Below, piece by piece: positions 9,530-18,499 of a DNA stretch of 64,000 nucleotides (position 1 is its first letter; each line of letters starts with the position of its first letter). Below the pieces are notes generated by a model. The model searched no databases. It was given only the letters and a program-made list of their open reading frames with translations, and had not been told where the DNA came from. Origin of the DNA: Psychrosphaera sp. B3R10 (lineage in GTDB: Bacteria > Pseudomonadota > Gammaproteobacteria > Enterobacterales > Alteromonadaceae); contig NZ_JAHKQH010000032.1 in assembly GCF_018861025.1 (NCBI RefSeq), positions 52,807 to 116,806 on the forward strand. Direction: 5' to 3'. Position numbers and translations under genes: made by a program.

Positions 9530-9759
9530 TTCGACATCCTTTTTATTGTTATTTTCTCTTTAACTAATCTTAGTCAATACTATCTTGGTTTTTTCTATTG
9601 TACAGCGTTGGGCGATTAAAATTCGCATACAGATTGTATGCCTGCCTTAAGCTCATATTGTCTGTGGCGCGTTACCATTCGTCAGCATAAACGGTAGCAC
9701 ATCTGAGATAATATCGGGCTAAGACGCGAAGTGATTTTGTGATCTTAACCCTTTGAATT

Positions 9760-10668
9760 TTAGATTGGTGAGTCGGCCGTCTTCAATTGCGATTTGAAGA
9801 TTTTGATTAATTCAGACACATCCTGCATTTTGACAAAATTTGGTCTAACGATAAAAGCCAAACGACGATGAGGGCCAGGTTCGTTTAAGTGCAAAGCCCG
9901 TAACTCAGACTGCGGGGTGATTAACTGATCAAGCGCCATTTGTGGAACTAAGGTGGTGCCCAATTTTCCCGCGACCATTTGAATTAAAGTATGTAGGCTT
10001 GCCGATTGAAAGTCACTGCGCTGTTTTACCGACTGTAACTGGCAGGCTTCAAGTGCATGGTCTTTTAAGCAATGGCCATCTTTGAGTAACATCAACTTAT
10101 CCAATTCCATTTGACTGCTGGTGATTTCGTCAAGTTGTGTTGGGCATTCATCTTTGTGACTCACCCAATAAAAATCTTCCTGCCAAAATTCTAAGGTTAG
10201 CAATCCCTCAGTAGGATAAGGCAAGGCCAATACGGCAACGTCTATTTCGCCTCTTCGCACCATATCAACTAAGACATGACTTTGGTCTTCAACTATTTGC
10301 AAACGAAAATCAGGGTAAAGCTCTCGAACTTTAGGCAGTACCTTAGGTAGCAAATACGGACCAATGGTCGGGATAACGCCCAATGACAATTCGGTGGATA
10401 ATACAGACTTACTCAGTTGTGATAGTTGAACTAAGTCATCCATTTCACGTTTAATGTTCTGCGCTTTTTGTAAAAATAACTCGCCTTCTTTGGTCACAAG
10501 GACCTGTTTGTTATTGCGCTCGAATATTGCAACACCAAGTTGTTTTTCCAATTCACTTATTGCAGTACTTAATGCCGATTGTGAAACGCTGCACATTTCA
10601 GCTGCTTTTTTAAAATGCAGTGTTTGCCCTACAGCAAGCGCGTAGCGTATTTGTTTTAACGAAATCAT
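9760..10668 (-). CDS. oxyR: Hydrogen-peroxide sensing LysR-type regulator OxyR
   Basis: 302 residues: N-terminal winged helix (about 1-60; SVSQSALSTAISELEKQLG) and C-terminal LysR substrate-binding fold. The redox loop KDGHCLKDHALEAC carries Cys200 and Cys209, equivalent to Cys199/Cys208 of E. coli OxyR, which form a disulfide on peroxide exposure. Divergently transcribed from ahpC with 158 bases between, the usual arrangement for OxyR and its target. A GAGAAAAG stretch before the ATG at 10668 can serve as ribosome-binding site. Expected to activate ahpC-ahpF and other peroxide genes. Confidence 0.92.
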   Translation of the reverse strand: MISLKQIRYALAVGQTLHFKKAAEMCSVSQSALSTAISELEKQLGVAIFERNNKQVLVTKEGELFLQKAQNIKREMDDLVQLSQLSKSVLSTELSLGVIPTIGPYLLPKVLPKVRELYPDFRLQIVEDQSHVLVDMVRRGEIDVAVLALPYPTEGLLTLEFWQEDFYWVSHKDECPTQLDEITSSQMELDKLMLLKDGHCLKDHALEACQLQSVKQRSDFQSASLHTLIQMVAGKLGTTLVPQMALDQLITPQSELRALHLNEPGPHRRLAFIVRPNFVKMQDVSELIKIFKSQLKTADSPI

Positions 10669-10826
10669 CTTTTCTCTTTTGCACTTAATAAAATCTATGG
10701 TTCAATTTAATAGAACATAAACTTCAATTCAATCAAATTTTCTAATTTATATTCCTACCCTAATATTACCCCATCGAAAGCAAAGGTGCTTTCAACAAAC
10801 CAAACTAGAAATGAAGGAAATTAACA
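10669..10826. promoter_or_regulatory. oxyR-ahpC divergent regulatory region
   Basis: The space between two divergent genes must hold both promoters. A TCTAT at about 10692 and ATAGA at about 10711 form an inverted pair like OxyR half sites (ATAG / CTAT), but the spacing does not match the standard seven-base interval, so the operator assignment is weak. Confidence 0.35.
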
Positions 10827-11390
10827 ATGGCTAAAATCGGTAAATCAATCCCAGACTTCTCAGCAACCGCTTTTCACAATGGCGATTTTGTACCAGTCAC
10901 ATCTGAAGACGTGAAAGGGAAGTGGGCAATCTTTTTATTCTACCCAGCGGACTTCACATTTGTATGTCCTACAGAGTTAGAAGACATGGCAAATCAATAT
11001 GACGAATTACAAAAATTAGGCGTTGAGGTGTATTCAGTATCAACAGACACACACTTCTCACATAAAGCATGGCACGACTCTAGTGACGCGATTGGCAAAA
11101 TTAAGTTTCCAATGCTAGGTGACCAAACTGGCCAAATTACTCGCGGCTTTGACGTCATGATTGAAGAAGATCACATGGCACACCGTGGCACATTCTTGGC
11201 TGACCCAGACGGCATCATTCAAGTTGCAGAAATTCACGCTGGTGGCATTGGCCGCTCGGCAAAAGACATGCTTCGCAAAGTGAAAGCCGCTCAGTATGTT
11301 CGTGAAAATGACGGTGAAGTATGCCCAGCAGCCTGGGAACAAGGTCAAGCAACATTAACGCCGAGTTTAGACCTAGTCGGTAAAATTTAA
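10827..11390 (+). CDS. ahpC: Alkyl hydroperoxide reductase peroxiredoxin subunit AhpC
   Basis: 187 residues, same size as E. coli AhpC. Typical 2-Cys peroxiredoxin: peroxidatic Cys47 in [13 protein letters not shown] and resolving Cys166 in EVCPAAW. It reduces hydrogen peroxide and organic peroxides in the cytoplasm and is re-reduced by AhpF, encoded next. A GAAGGAAATTAACA leader before the ATG gives a good ribosome-binding site. Likely controlled by the divergently encoded OxyR. Stem-loops after the gene separate it from ahpF and should keep AhpC in excess. Confidence 0.96.
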   Translation: MAKIGKSIPDFSATAFHNGDFVPVTSEDVKGKWAIFLFYPADFTFVCPTELEDMANQYDELQKLGVEVYSVSTDTHFSHKAWHDSSDAIGKIKFPMLGDQTGQITRGFDVMIEEDHMAHRGTFLADPDGIIQVAEIHAGGIGRSAKDMLRKVKAAQYVRENDGEVCPAAWEQGQATLTPSLDLVGKI

Positions 11391-11404
11391 ATTCCGACGC
11401 ACTT

Positions 11405-11488
11405 AGAAACTCATATGAGTCAGGTGTAAACACCATATGAGTTTCTCAAACTAGTTATCTAATGGGCATTGCAACATTCAATGCCCGT
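11405..11488 (+). terminator. Two consecutive stem-loops between ahpC and ahpF
   Basis: First hairpin: 13-base perfect stem AGAAACTCATATG (11405-11417) with CATATGAGTTTCT (11434-11446). Second: AATGGGCATTG (11461-11471) with CAATGCCCGTT (11478-11488). Neither is followed by a long T-run, so they may be partial terminators or 3' stabilisers of ahpC mRNA rather than full stops. Confidence 0.6.
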
Positions 11489-11516
11489 TAGTCTACCGCC
11501 ATCAATGAGGTGAATT

Positions 11517-13067
11517 ATGTTAAGTAATGAAATTTTAAACGCAGTAAAAAGTTACGCAGAAATGTTAGATAAAAAGGTCACCTTGGTATTACAAACAGGG
11601 CAACACGACAGTCGTGCTGAATTGGTGGCATTTTTATCCGGGCTTTGTTCAGTTTCAGACAAGCTAGAATTTGTTGAACAAGACGCTGGATTACGCAGCC
11701 CAATTGCATTTGCGCTCCAAACCAACAATGAGTTTAACGGCGTCTATTTCTCGGGGATCCCAAGTGGCCACGAATTTAATTCGCTTATATTAGCTATTTT
11801 GCAATCGGCGGGCACAGCCATAAAGCTTGACGAAAGTTTAAAACAAATTATCGCTAATATTAATCAACCGCTGCATTTTGAAGTGTTTGTCTCTTTGAGC
11901 TGTCATAACTGTCCAGATGTTGTGCAGTCACTAAATCAATTTGCATTGCTAAATCCAAATATCAGCAGTGAAATGATCGATGGTGGTTTGTTCCAATCCC
12001 TTGTGGAGTCTCGCAATATTCAGGGTGTACCGAGCGTTTATTTAAACGGCGACTTATTTGCCAATGGCAAGGTCGATACCTCAGTGTTAGTCGACAAGTT
12101 ATTGGAAAAGTACCCAGATGCCGCCAAACAAAACGATGCTCCGCAATTGCCAGAACAAGACGTCACCGTAATCGGCGGCGGCCCAGCAGGGATTGCAGCA
12201 GCCATATACAGTGCTCGTAAAGGGCTTAAAGTAACACTAATTGCCGACCGTATAGGCGGACAGGTTAAAGATACTGTTGGTATTGAAAACCTTATTTCAG
12301 TGCCTAAAACAACAGGGCCTGAACTGACTAATAATTTACAGGCCCATTTAAACGACTACGACGTTACGGTTAAACAGCATGTTAGAGTTGAAAATATAGA
12401 ACGTGGCAAGGTGAAACTCGTGCAGTTGAGTTCCGGTGAACAAATATCAACAAAATCGATAATCATTGCCACTGGTGCCAAATGGCGTGAACTGGGGGTT
12501 CCCGGTGAAAAAGAAAATATCGGAAATGGTGTCGCCTATTGCCCACATTGTGATGGACCGTTTTTCAAAGGTAAGGATGTTGCCGTCGTCGGTGGTGGCA
12601 ACTCTGGTATTGAAGCGGCACTAGATTTAGCCGGCATGGTGAAACATGTGACCGTGTTTGAGTTTATGTCTGAGCTAAAAGCTGACAAAGTTTTGATTGA
12701 TAAAGCTGAAGCCAAAAGCAATATAACCATAATCAAAAGTGCCGCAACAAAAGAAGTGGTTTCTGACAATGGTAAAGTGGTTGGTTTAGCCTACACAGAC
12801 CGAAATACGGATGAAGAAAAATTACAGTCACTTGACGGCATTTTTGTTCAAATAGGCTTAGTACCAAACAGTGGGTTTTTGGCCGATATTGTCGACAGAA
12901 CCAAACATGGTGAAATTATCATAGATGAACGTTGCCAAACATCTGAGCCCGGGATATTTGCCTGCGGAGATGTAACAACCGTACCATATAAACAAATTGT
13001 TATTGCGATGGGAGAGGGAGCTAAAGCGTCATTATCTGCCTTTGATTACCTGATTAGAGAATCGTAA
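11517..13067 (+). CDS. ahpF: Alkyl hydroperoxide reductase flavoprotein subunit AhpF
   Basis: 516 residues with the full AhpF architecture. The N-terminal double thioredoxin-like domain carries CHNC (Cys129/Cys132, identical positions to E. coli). The thioredoxin-reductase-like part has the FAD motif [12 protein letters not shown] near 218, the active disulfide CPHC (Cys342/Cys345), the NADH motif [12 protein letters not shown] and the FAD end motif GIFACGD. It moves electrons from NADH through FAD and both disulfides to AhpC. Start has GAGGTGAATT upstream. 126 bases after ahpC. Confidence 0.96.
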   Translation: MLSNEILNAVKSYAEMLDKKVTLVLQTGQHDSRAELVAFLSGLCSVSDKLEFVEQDAGLRSPIAFALQTNNEFNGVYFSGIPSGHEFNSLILAILQSAGTAIKLDESLKQIIANINQPLHFEVFVSLSCHNCPDVVQSLNQFALLNPNISSEMIDGGLFQSLVESRNIQGVPSVYLNGDLFANGKVDTSVLVDKLLEKYPDAAKQNDAPQLPEQDVTVIGGGPAGIAAAIYSARKGLKVTLIADRIGGQVKDTVGIENLISVPKTTGPELTNNLQAHLNDYDVTVKQHVRVENIERGKVKLVQLSSGEQISTKSIIIATGAKWRELGVPGEKENIGNGVAYCPHCDGPFFKGKDVAVVGGGNSGIEAALDLAGMVKHVTVFEFMSELKADKVLIDKAEAKSNITIIKSAATKEVVSDNGKVVGLAYTDRNTDEEKLQSLDGIFVQIGLVPNSGFLADIVDRTKHGEIIIDERCQTSEPGIFACGDVTTVPYKQIVIAMGEGAKASLSAFDYLIRES

Positions 13068-13089
13068 TAGGCATAACAATAAAGTGATT

Positions 13090-13129
13090 AAAAAGGTCAG
13101 CAACCTCAATAGGGTTATCTGACCTTTTT
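13090..13129. terminator. Bidirectional terminator between ahpF and the CDF gene
   Basis: Stem AAAAAGGTCAG / CTGACCTTTTT with an inner AACC / GGTT pairing; the A and T tracts make it work on both strands, fitting the convergent genes on either side. Confidence 0.8.
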
Positions 13130-13160
13130 GCTTATGGGCTATATTTACGCTTTTATGAGC

Positions 13161-14099
13161 TTAGTTTTGATAGCAATTTTCCGACTCAGTTTCTGGGTCT
13201 AAACGTTTTTTGGTGATTTCTATAGTTGAGTGGTGAATTCCGTAGCGCTCCACTAGAAACGCTTTGATCGGGCTTAAATCTTGTTGATCACCAGAGGTAT
13301 CAAGTTCGACATAGGCTTCTAAAAATATATTGGTATCGTCGAGCTGCCATACATGGATATGCCAGATTTTAACAACGGAATCTATGCCTTCCAGCTCAAG
13401 ACAAAGTGTATCCACATCGATATTGGCAGGTACGCCTTGCATAAGTATGACCATACTTTGTTTTGCAAGTTGGTAACCTTGATAAATGACATAAAGTGAA
13501 ATACCAATTGTTGCAATTAAATCAACAATATACCACTGATACAAAATAATAAGTGTGCCCGCTACCATGACGACAATAGAGGCAAAGGCATCTGATAAAT
13601 TGTGAATAAAAGTGGCTTTAAGGTTAAGGTTGTTTTTTACACCTGACTTATAGGTGAGCCAGGCAGTTGCAGCGTCAATTAAAAAAGCGACGGACGCGAT
13701 CCCGACAATTATCCAGCCATCAATTGGCTGAGGATTAAAGTACTTACTAACGGCCTCAAAGATTAAATAGATCCCAACTAAAACAAGGGAAGTGCTATTG
13801 ATCAAGGCCCCCAAGATTTCGGCTCTTCTAAAACCAAATGTCATCTTATTGCTCGCTGGCAATCTTGCAATTCGCCTTGCAAAAATGGCAATTAAAATTG
13901 CCCCGGCATCGCTTAAGTTGTGCAGGGCGTCGGCAATTAATGACAAGCTCCCCGATAAAACACCGCCTATAATTTGCACTATAGTGAGTAGAATATTGAT
14001 AAAAACCGCTAAGCTTAATTTTCCGTCGTGATTATGGTGATGGTGGCCATGAGAATGACCATGCGAATGTAAATGACTGTGACTGTGATCATGGGGCAT
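13161..14099 (-). CDS. Cation diffusion facilitator (zinc exporter, CzcD/ZitB-like)
   Basis: 312 residues. A His-rich N-terminal tail (about 12 His within residues 3-24) precedes six hydrophobic helices. HNLSDAGAI in TM2 and HNLSDAFASI in TM5 are the HxxxD tetrahedral metal sites of zinc-transporting CDF proteins. A cytoplasmic C-terminal domain with WHIHVWQLDD follows. The protein exports Zn(II) (possibly Cd or Co) in exchange for protons across the inner membrane. AAGG nine bases before the ATG supports this start. Placed convergent to ahpF and followed upstream by an FKBP gene on the same strand. Confidence 0.9.
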   Translation of the reverse strand: MPHDHSHSHLHSHGHSHGHHHHNHDGKLSLAVFINILLTIVQIIGGVLSGSLSLIADALHNLSDAGAILIAIFARRIARLPASNKMTFGFRRAEILGALINSTSLVLVGIYLIFEAVSKYFNPQPIDGWIIVGIASVAFLIDAATAWLTYKSGVKNNLNLKATFIHNLSDAFASIVVMVAGTLIILYQWYIVDLIATIGISLYVIYQGYQLAKQSMVILMQGVPANIDVDTLCLELEGIDSVVKIWHIHVWQLDDTNIFLEAYVELDTSGDQQDLSPIKAFLVERYGIHHSTIEITKKRLDPETESENCYQN

Positions 14100-14263
14100 T
14101 AAACTGACCTTAAGTGAAAATGAAGTTTCGGCTGAATAAATCCAACCGTTGAATTATTTTAGTTTAGCCATTGTTTATCGCACCACGTAAATTAATGACA
14201 AATAAAAATTGAGTCAAATTAACGTCGACTTGTGTAGCTTCGGGCATAGTTAACTTTTGTTCG

Positions 14264-14695
14264 TTAAACAATTTTAACCAGCCTAATATCAAAGAACATG
14301 ACTGCATTAGGTCCAATTTTGCTGCGATTACCTTTCTTGCCCCAAGCCAATTCAGGGGGGATAACAAACTCATATCGTGAACCAACCGACATTAACGGCA
14401 AACCAAGCTTTAGGCCTTTAATCGCTTCTTCTAAACTAAACTCATCGGCAAGTCCGGTCCGATAGGTATCGGCAATAACACTGCCATCCGCCAATAAAAT
14501 ACGTTGATTTACTCTTACCGAATCAAATAATGACGGTTTGTCGCCGTCACCTTGTTCTATGACTTTAAAATAAAACCCTTCTTCATGCCTAATAACATTT
14601 GCCTTATTCGCATATTTTTCGATGAAATTATCTGTCGCATTTCGGTTCGCTCCAGTAGAGCCTTTTGATTTTTTTGTATTTTTGTTTCTAGCCAT
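14264..14695 (-). CDS. FKBP-type peptidyl-prolyl cis-trans isomerase
   Basis: 143 residues. A basic, Ser/Asn-rich N-terminus (about 1-35) without signal peptide precedes one FKBP domain: VRVNQRILLADGSVIADTY, EEAIKGLKLGLPLMSVGSRYEFVIPPELAWGKKG is compressed here to its key parts (IPPELAWG) and the end FFDIRLVKIV. Family members speed proline isomerisation during folding. The N-terminal half of the catalytic pocket is less conserved than in FkpA or FklB, so activity is likely but not certain. AAGG eight bases before the ATG at 14695. Confidence 0.8.
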   Translation of the reverse strand: MARNKNTKKSKGSTGANRNATDNFIEKYANKANVIRHEEGFYFKVIEQGDGDKPSLFDSVRVNQRILLADGSVIADTYRTGLADEFSLEEAIKGLKLGLPLMSVGSRYEFVIPPELAWGKKGNRSKIGPNAVMFFDIRLVKIV

Positions 14696-14844
14696 TAATA
14701 AAGCCTTTTTACTGCTATCCCTTTGCCATCATATCTTACGGTCAATTCGATAATAAAGCTGATTTTTATTATTACGTTTTAATGTGATGTGGAATTAAAT
14801 TTTTAAAACAAAAAATGTGCTACGGAAACACCATTAATCTAATT

Positions 14845-14921
14845 GATAATTATTCGCATTTGTATTGACATGTTGAAATCAATCAGTAAACTAATCGCAA
14901 TTGAGAATGATTATCATTTAA
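14845..14921 (+). promoter_or_regulatory. Promoter with two Fur-box-like sites upstream of the TonB receptor gene
   Basis: A -35 TTGACA (14865-14870) and -10 TAAACT (14887-14892) with a 16-base spacer. A strong Fur-box match GAGAATGATTATCATTT starts at 14903, just downstream of the predicted start point, and a weaker one (GATAATTATTCGCATT) starts at 14845, just upstream of -35. Counting against the 19-base Fur consensus by eye gives about 15 and 13 matches. Predicts iron-repressed transcription of the haem locus. Confidence 0.75.
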
Positions 14922-14984
14922 TGTTTGTGTGACGATTTATTTTTCGCGTTCAACAAAGATTAGAAGACAAAATGAACGAATAAC

Positions 14985-17108
14985 ATGTTGATAATAAAAA
15001 AGAACCTAGTCAAAAATCTAATTGTCATTAATACCAGCCTAAGTCTGATTTTGTCCCTAGGGGGATTAAGTGCTGCCGAACGTCCATCTGGTTCAGTTGG
15101 AATAAATACGGATGAAGCAGCAAATAACACTGCACTAGAAAATAAGAATGTGACAAGTGAGGACGATTTGCTAGCTGCTGTCAGCGTTGAAAATAACGCA
15201 ACACCTTATGTTGAAACTCTGGTAGTTACCGGCACCAGAACCGCAAAGCTGTTAAGTGACTCGCCTGTCTCTGTTGATGTCATAGAACGAGATACTTTGA
15301 AGTTAGTGACACAGGGCACATTGGCTCAAGCGCTAGAGTTTATTCCATCTGTTGTTTTGGAACGCAGCGTAAAAGACGGTTATACGGTCAAAATGCGCGG
15401 GTATGGCAGTAAACATATTGCCGTTTTACTCAATGGCCAACCGTTAATTTCACCTGCTAACGGGGCGGTTGATTTAGATCAGATCAGCGCACACAACATT
15501 GAACGAATAGAAGTCATTAAAGGCGCCGCGTCGGTGCTTTATGGCAGCTCTGCCATGGGTGGGGTCATTAATATTATTACCACTGAGGATGCTGAGCCGG
15601 TAACTCAAATTCGAACAGAAATTGGCATATACGATGCCAATGATGAGGTTAGTGTTGATAACCTTTTACATACAACCACATTATCTAATATTGGCCGTAT
15701 GGATGATTGGCAACACCAAATATCGCTACAACATGTCTCTGATCCTGGCTTTGATTTAACCCCAGCTGATGTACAACAAGATTCAGGTGAACTCACCAAA
15801 AACTTTGCTAAAGCTGCGATATCTAAATCTTTTTCAGTTGTTGATTTTAGTTTGTCTTATGACTTTCTAAACGAATCCAAAAACAAAATAACGGCTAAAG
15901 TTCCCGGCCAGTCGAATCTAATTTATTACGTTTCTGATGTTGAACAACATCAATTGGGGGCTGGGTTAAGTGCATTTGATAATCACTGGCATCTAAAATC
16001 TAGGTTTATAAGTCACGATGAAACGAGTGGCCGGTCGAACAGTATTCGAGACGCTCAAATTACCTTAGGTCAGCTTGAAGGATTGTACTCTCTGCAGCAT
16101 GGGAAAGTACGACCTCAGTTTGACAGCGAATATGGCGGTGAAGTGGTATTTGGATTTGCCACAAATTTTGACAAACTTGATCAGGTTAAACCGGCTGATA
16201 ACTCAATTGAAGTGGCAAATGAATCCAGAAGCAGTGTAGAGCTATATAGCCAATACAACTTCATCAAGTCGGATCATCAATATCTGTTGGGGATCAGGAG
16301 CCAATATGATTCTGATTTTGGTATGCATACCGCATTACGTTTGAGCGCGATGTTTGACGTAGAAGTTGCAGGACTGCCGTTAAAAGTAAGAGGCGGTTAT
16401 GGGCAAGGTTATCGAGTCCCAGACTTAAAAGAACGTTACTACGTGTTTGACCACAGCAACTTAGGTTACAAGGTTCTCGGCAACGAAGATTTAAAGCCCG
16501 AGCAATCAGATTCTTACAATTTGAGCGTTGATTATACAGGCGCGGTATTTAATCGTTCCGCAGACTTACAGTTATCTTTTGATTTACATCATTCAGAAAC
16601 AAAAGACCTGATAGCGACGCGAGAAGATGCACAAATGTCTCAAGCGCAAAATCTCAGTATTTCACAATACAAAAACATAGAGAAATCAACAATCGAAGGG
16701 TTTGATATTAGTGCAGAGCTGCGTTTTCTCAATTGGAATAGCCAACTAAATTACAGCTATGTAGATGCCGTTGACCAAAGTGGCAAACGTCTTGAAGCCC
16801 GTCCGCGTCACCAAGTTAAAGCTAATATCGGGTACGACTTGCACTCGCTCGATGTTCAAACGCTACTTTATGCCGTTTATCAAGCAGATGAAGTCACGCC
16901 AGACGATTACGTCGATGCAGCGGTTGATGGGTTTACCACTCTCAACTTCTCGCTCAATCACACCATAACTTCCAATCTTCAATGGCATCTTTCGTTGCTT
17001 AATTTAACCGATGAGCACCGAGATAACCAACTGATAGATCTTGGGTATTTTGACCCAAGGCCTGTATCGAGCCGAACGATTAAAGTTGGTGTTAATTATC
17101 AGTTTTAA
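14985..17108 (+). CDS. hmuR: TonB-dependent outer-membrane haem receptor, HmuR-like
   Basis: 707 residues. Signal peptide at the N-terminus, TonB box ETLVVTG near residue 72, plug domain (about 80-190; LEFIPSVVLERS, RGYGSKHIAVLLNG, IERIEVIKGAASVLYG, AMGGVINIIT), then a 22-strand barrel ending in VGVNYQF with a terminal Phe. YRVP followed by GNEDLKPEQS occupies the place of the FRAP/NPNL motifs of haem receptors. Fur-box promoter upstream and an HmuY lipoprotein gene directly downstream argue for haem as ligand. BtuB/colicin I receptors share the plug, so cobalamin cannot be excluded from sequence alone. Confidence 0.85.
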   Translation: MLIIKKNLVKNLIVINTSLSLILSLGGLSAAERPSGSVGINTDEAANNTALENKNVTSEDDLLAAVSVENNATPYVETLVVTGTRTAKLLSDSPVSVDVIERDTLKLVTQGTLAQALEFIPSVVLERSVKDGYTVKMRGYGSKHIAVLLNGQPLISPANGAVDLDQISAHNIERIEVIKGAASVLYGSSAMGGVINIITTEDAEPVTQIRTEIGIYDANDEVSVDNLLHTTTLSNIGRMDDWQHQISLQHVSDPGFDLTPADVQQDSGELTKNFAKAAISKSFSVVDFSLSYDFLNESKNKITAKVPGQSNLIYYVSDVEQHQLGAGLSAFDNHWHLKSRFISHDETSGRSNSIRDAQITLGQLEGLYSLQHGKVRPQFDSEYGGEVVFGFATNFDKLDQVKPADNSIEVANESRSSVELYSQYNFIKSDHQYLLGIRSQYDSDFGMHTALRLSAMFDVEVAGLPLKVRGGYGQGYRVPDLKERYYVFDHSNLGYKVLGNEDLKPEQSDSYNLSVDYTGAVFNRSADLQLSFDLHHSETKDLIATREDAQMSQAQNLSISQYKNIEKSTIEGFDISAELRFLNWNSQLNYSYVDAVDQSGKRLEARPRHQVKANIGYDLHSLDVQTLLYAVYQADEVTPDDYVDAAVDGFTTLNFSLNHTITSNLQWHLSLLNLTDEHRDNQLIDLGYFDPRPVSSRTIKVGVNYQF

Positions 17109-17194
17109 CGGCTAAACCACTTTAGATAACCCATTAAAAAATTATAAAAAACACATAAATTTGAACAACAATTTTGTATAGGAACAAGATAGAT

Positions 17195-18340
17195 ATGAAA
17201 CACTCTAATTCAAATACCCCGGCGATAAATAACACAAATTTAAAAAAGATAGCTTCGCTTTCTCTAATAAGCATGGCGTTGTTAATGGCTGGGTGCAGTT
17301 CATCTGACGATGACGAACCAAACGTTGTAGAGGACGTTGTGGAAGATGAAGTTACGTCGACGCCATACGGCCCGTTTTCAACCGGGACAAGCAGCGCGCC
17401 TGTATTTGCTTACTTTGATTTAGATACTGGCACCGTATTAGAGCTTACGGAAGACCAAGCTAGCACAAATGAAGATTGGGATATTGCATTCAAGCGTACC
17501 AATATCTACCTAAATAACAATGGTACAACACCTGTTGGAATGTATTTTACTGGCAACAACAGTGAATATTACGACGCTGACGGTGCAGCAATTGTTGATA
17601 CATTTGTTAATGCAAGTGCTGAAGCCGAACTGGCAGATTATGAAGCTGTATCGTTAGCTGATGTGCCAGCGGATGAAGAATTTGTAAGTGACGTAACCGA
17701 ACGTATTTTGGATGGATTTTATAACTACGATACAACCACCCATGCAGTAACGGCTAAAGACGACAGTTTTTATATTGTCCAATCAGATGGCGTGTTTAGT
17801 AAGTTTAGAGTGACTAATTTGACGCAGTCTGGCTTTGGAATGTCCGACGTCACTCTAAGTTTTGGCGTACAGGCGTCTGGAGAAACTGAGTTTTCGACAG
17901 AACAAGATTTAACCTTAGATTTGGCTATGTTATGTGCGTCTGAATCGGCGGTATATATTAACTTTGCAACGGCAATGGAAGTAACATCAACGGAAGACTA
18001 CGATATCTCTATTCCATGTGCTGATGGTATTGGCTCGTATCAACTTGATTTAGCGGAAACATCAACGGCAATTCAAGATTTTACAAATTCCTTTACGGGT
18101 GTCGCTGTTGAAGCGGCTAGTCATTATGGCTTCCAGCCAAATGAATACACAGTAAACGCATTTAAGACTAAAAACTGGTACGCCTATAACCTACAAGGTG
18201 GCCATCAATTATGGTCACAATATGGTGTTTATATCATCAAAACAGCAACTCAAAATTACAAAATGCAAATCACAAGTTATTACGATGCCGAAGGAAACTC
18301 TGGCAATTATAGCTTTGTCGCTGACCCACTTACAGAATAA
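17195..18340 (+). CDS. hmuY: HmuY family haem-binding lipoprotein
   Basis: 381 residues from ATG 17195 (AGGAA upstream); a TTG at 17174 would add seven residues. Lipobox LLMAGC gives Cys34, followed by an acidic linker typical of surface-exposed lipoproteins. The hallmark of the HmuY family is present: FAYFDLDTGTV then WDIAFKR (95-101) and a loop N-x-NNNG. The C-terminal half has several His (in THAVTAKDD, ASHYGF and GGHQLW) that are candidates for axial haem ligands, as P. gingivalis HmuY uses two His. Located between the receptor and the chelatase-like gene. Role: capture haem outside the cell and deliver it to the TonB receptor. Two internal Cys outside the lipobox. Confidence 0.85.
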   Translation: MKHSNSNTPAINNTNLKKIASLSLISMALLMAGCSSSDDDEPNVVEDVVEDEVTSTPYGPFSTGTSSAPVFAYFDLDTGTVLELTEDQASTNEDWDIAFKRTNIYLNNNGTTPVGMYFTGNNSEYYDADGAAIVDTFVNASAEAELADYEAVSLADVPADEEFVSDVTERILDGFYNYDTTTHAVTAKDDSFYIVQSDGVFSKFRVTNLTQSGFGMSDVTLSFGVQASGETEFSTEQDLTLDLAMLCASESAVYINFATAMEVTSTEDYDISIPCADGIGSYQLDLAETSTAIQDFTNSFTGVAVEAASHYGFQPNEYTVNAFKTKNWYAYNLQGGHQLWSQYGVYIIKTATQNYKMQITSYYDAEGNSGNYSFVADPLTE

Positions 18341-18499
18341 GTAAGCTAGGTTACAACTGTCCTCCGGGACTAACTAAGTTGATTCAAACGGGACAAGTTA
18401 GGGCGTTATGTTATCTTCCGCGAGATAAAAAAACGCCTTGATTTGATGAATATAAACTTAGTTAGCCCCATCCTTTATTGCCCGTTTTACAGGTTACAC

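Noticed and set aside
10690..10716. OxyR operator upstream of ahpC
   Set aside because: Half sites TCTAT/ATAGA are present but the spacing does not match the known ATAG-N7-CTAT pattern, so it is listed only as a weak regulatory region.
14164..14385. 73-codon minus-strand frame overlapping the FKBP gene
   Set aside because: It overlaps the real gene in another frame on the same strand and has no recognisable features.
18412..18431. Hairpin TTATCT/AGATAA between hmuY and hmuS as a terminator
   Set aside because: The stem is short and followed by A, not T, on the coding strand.
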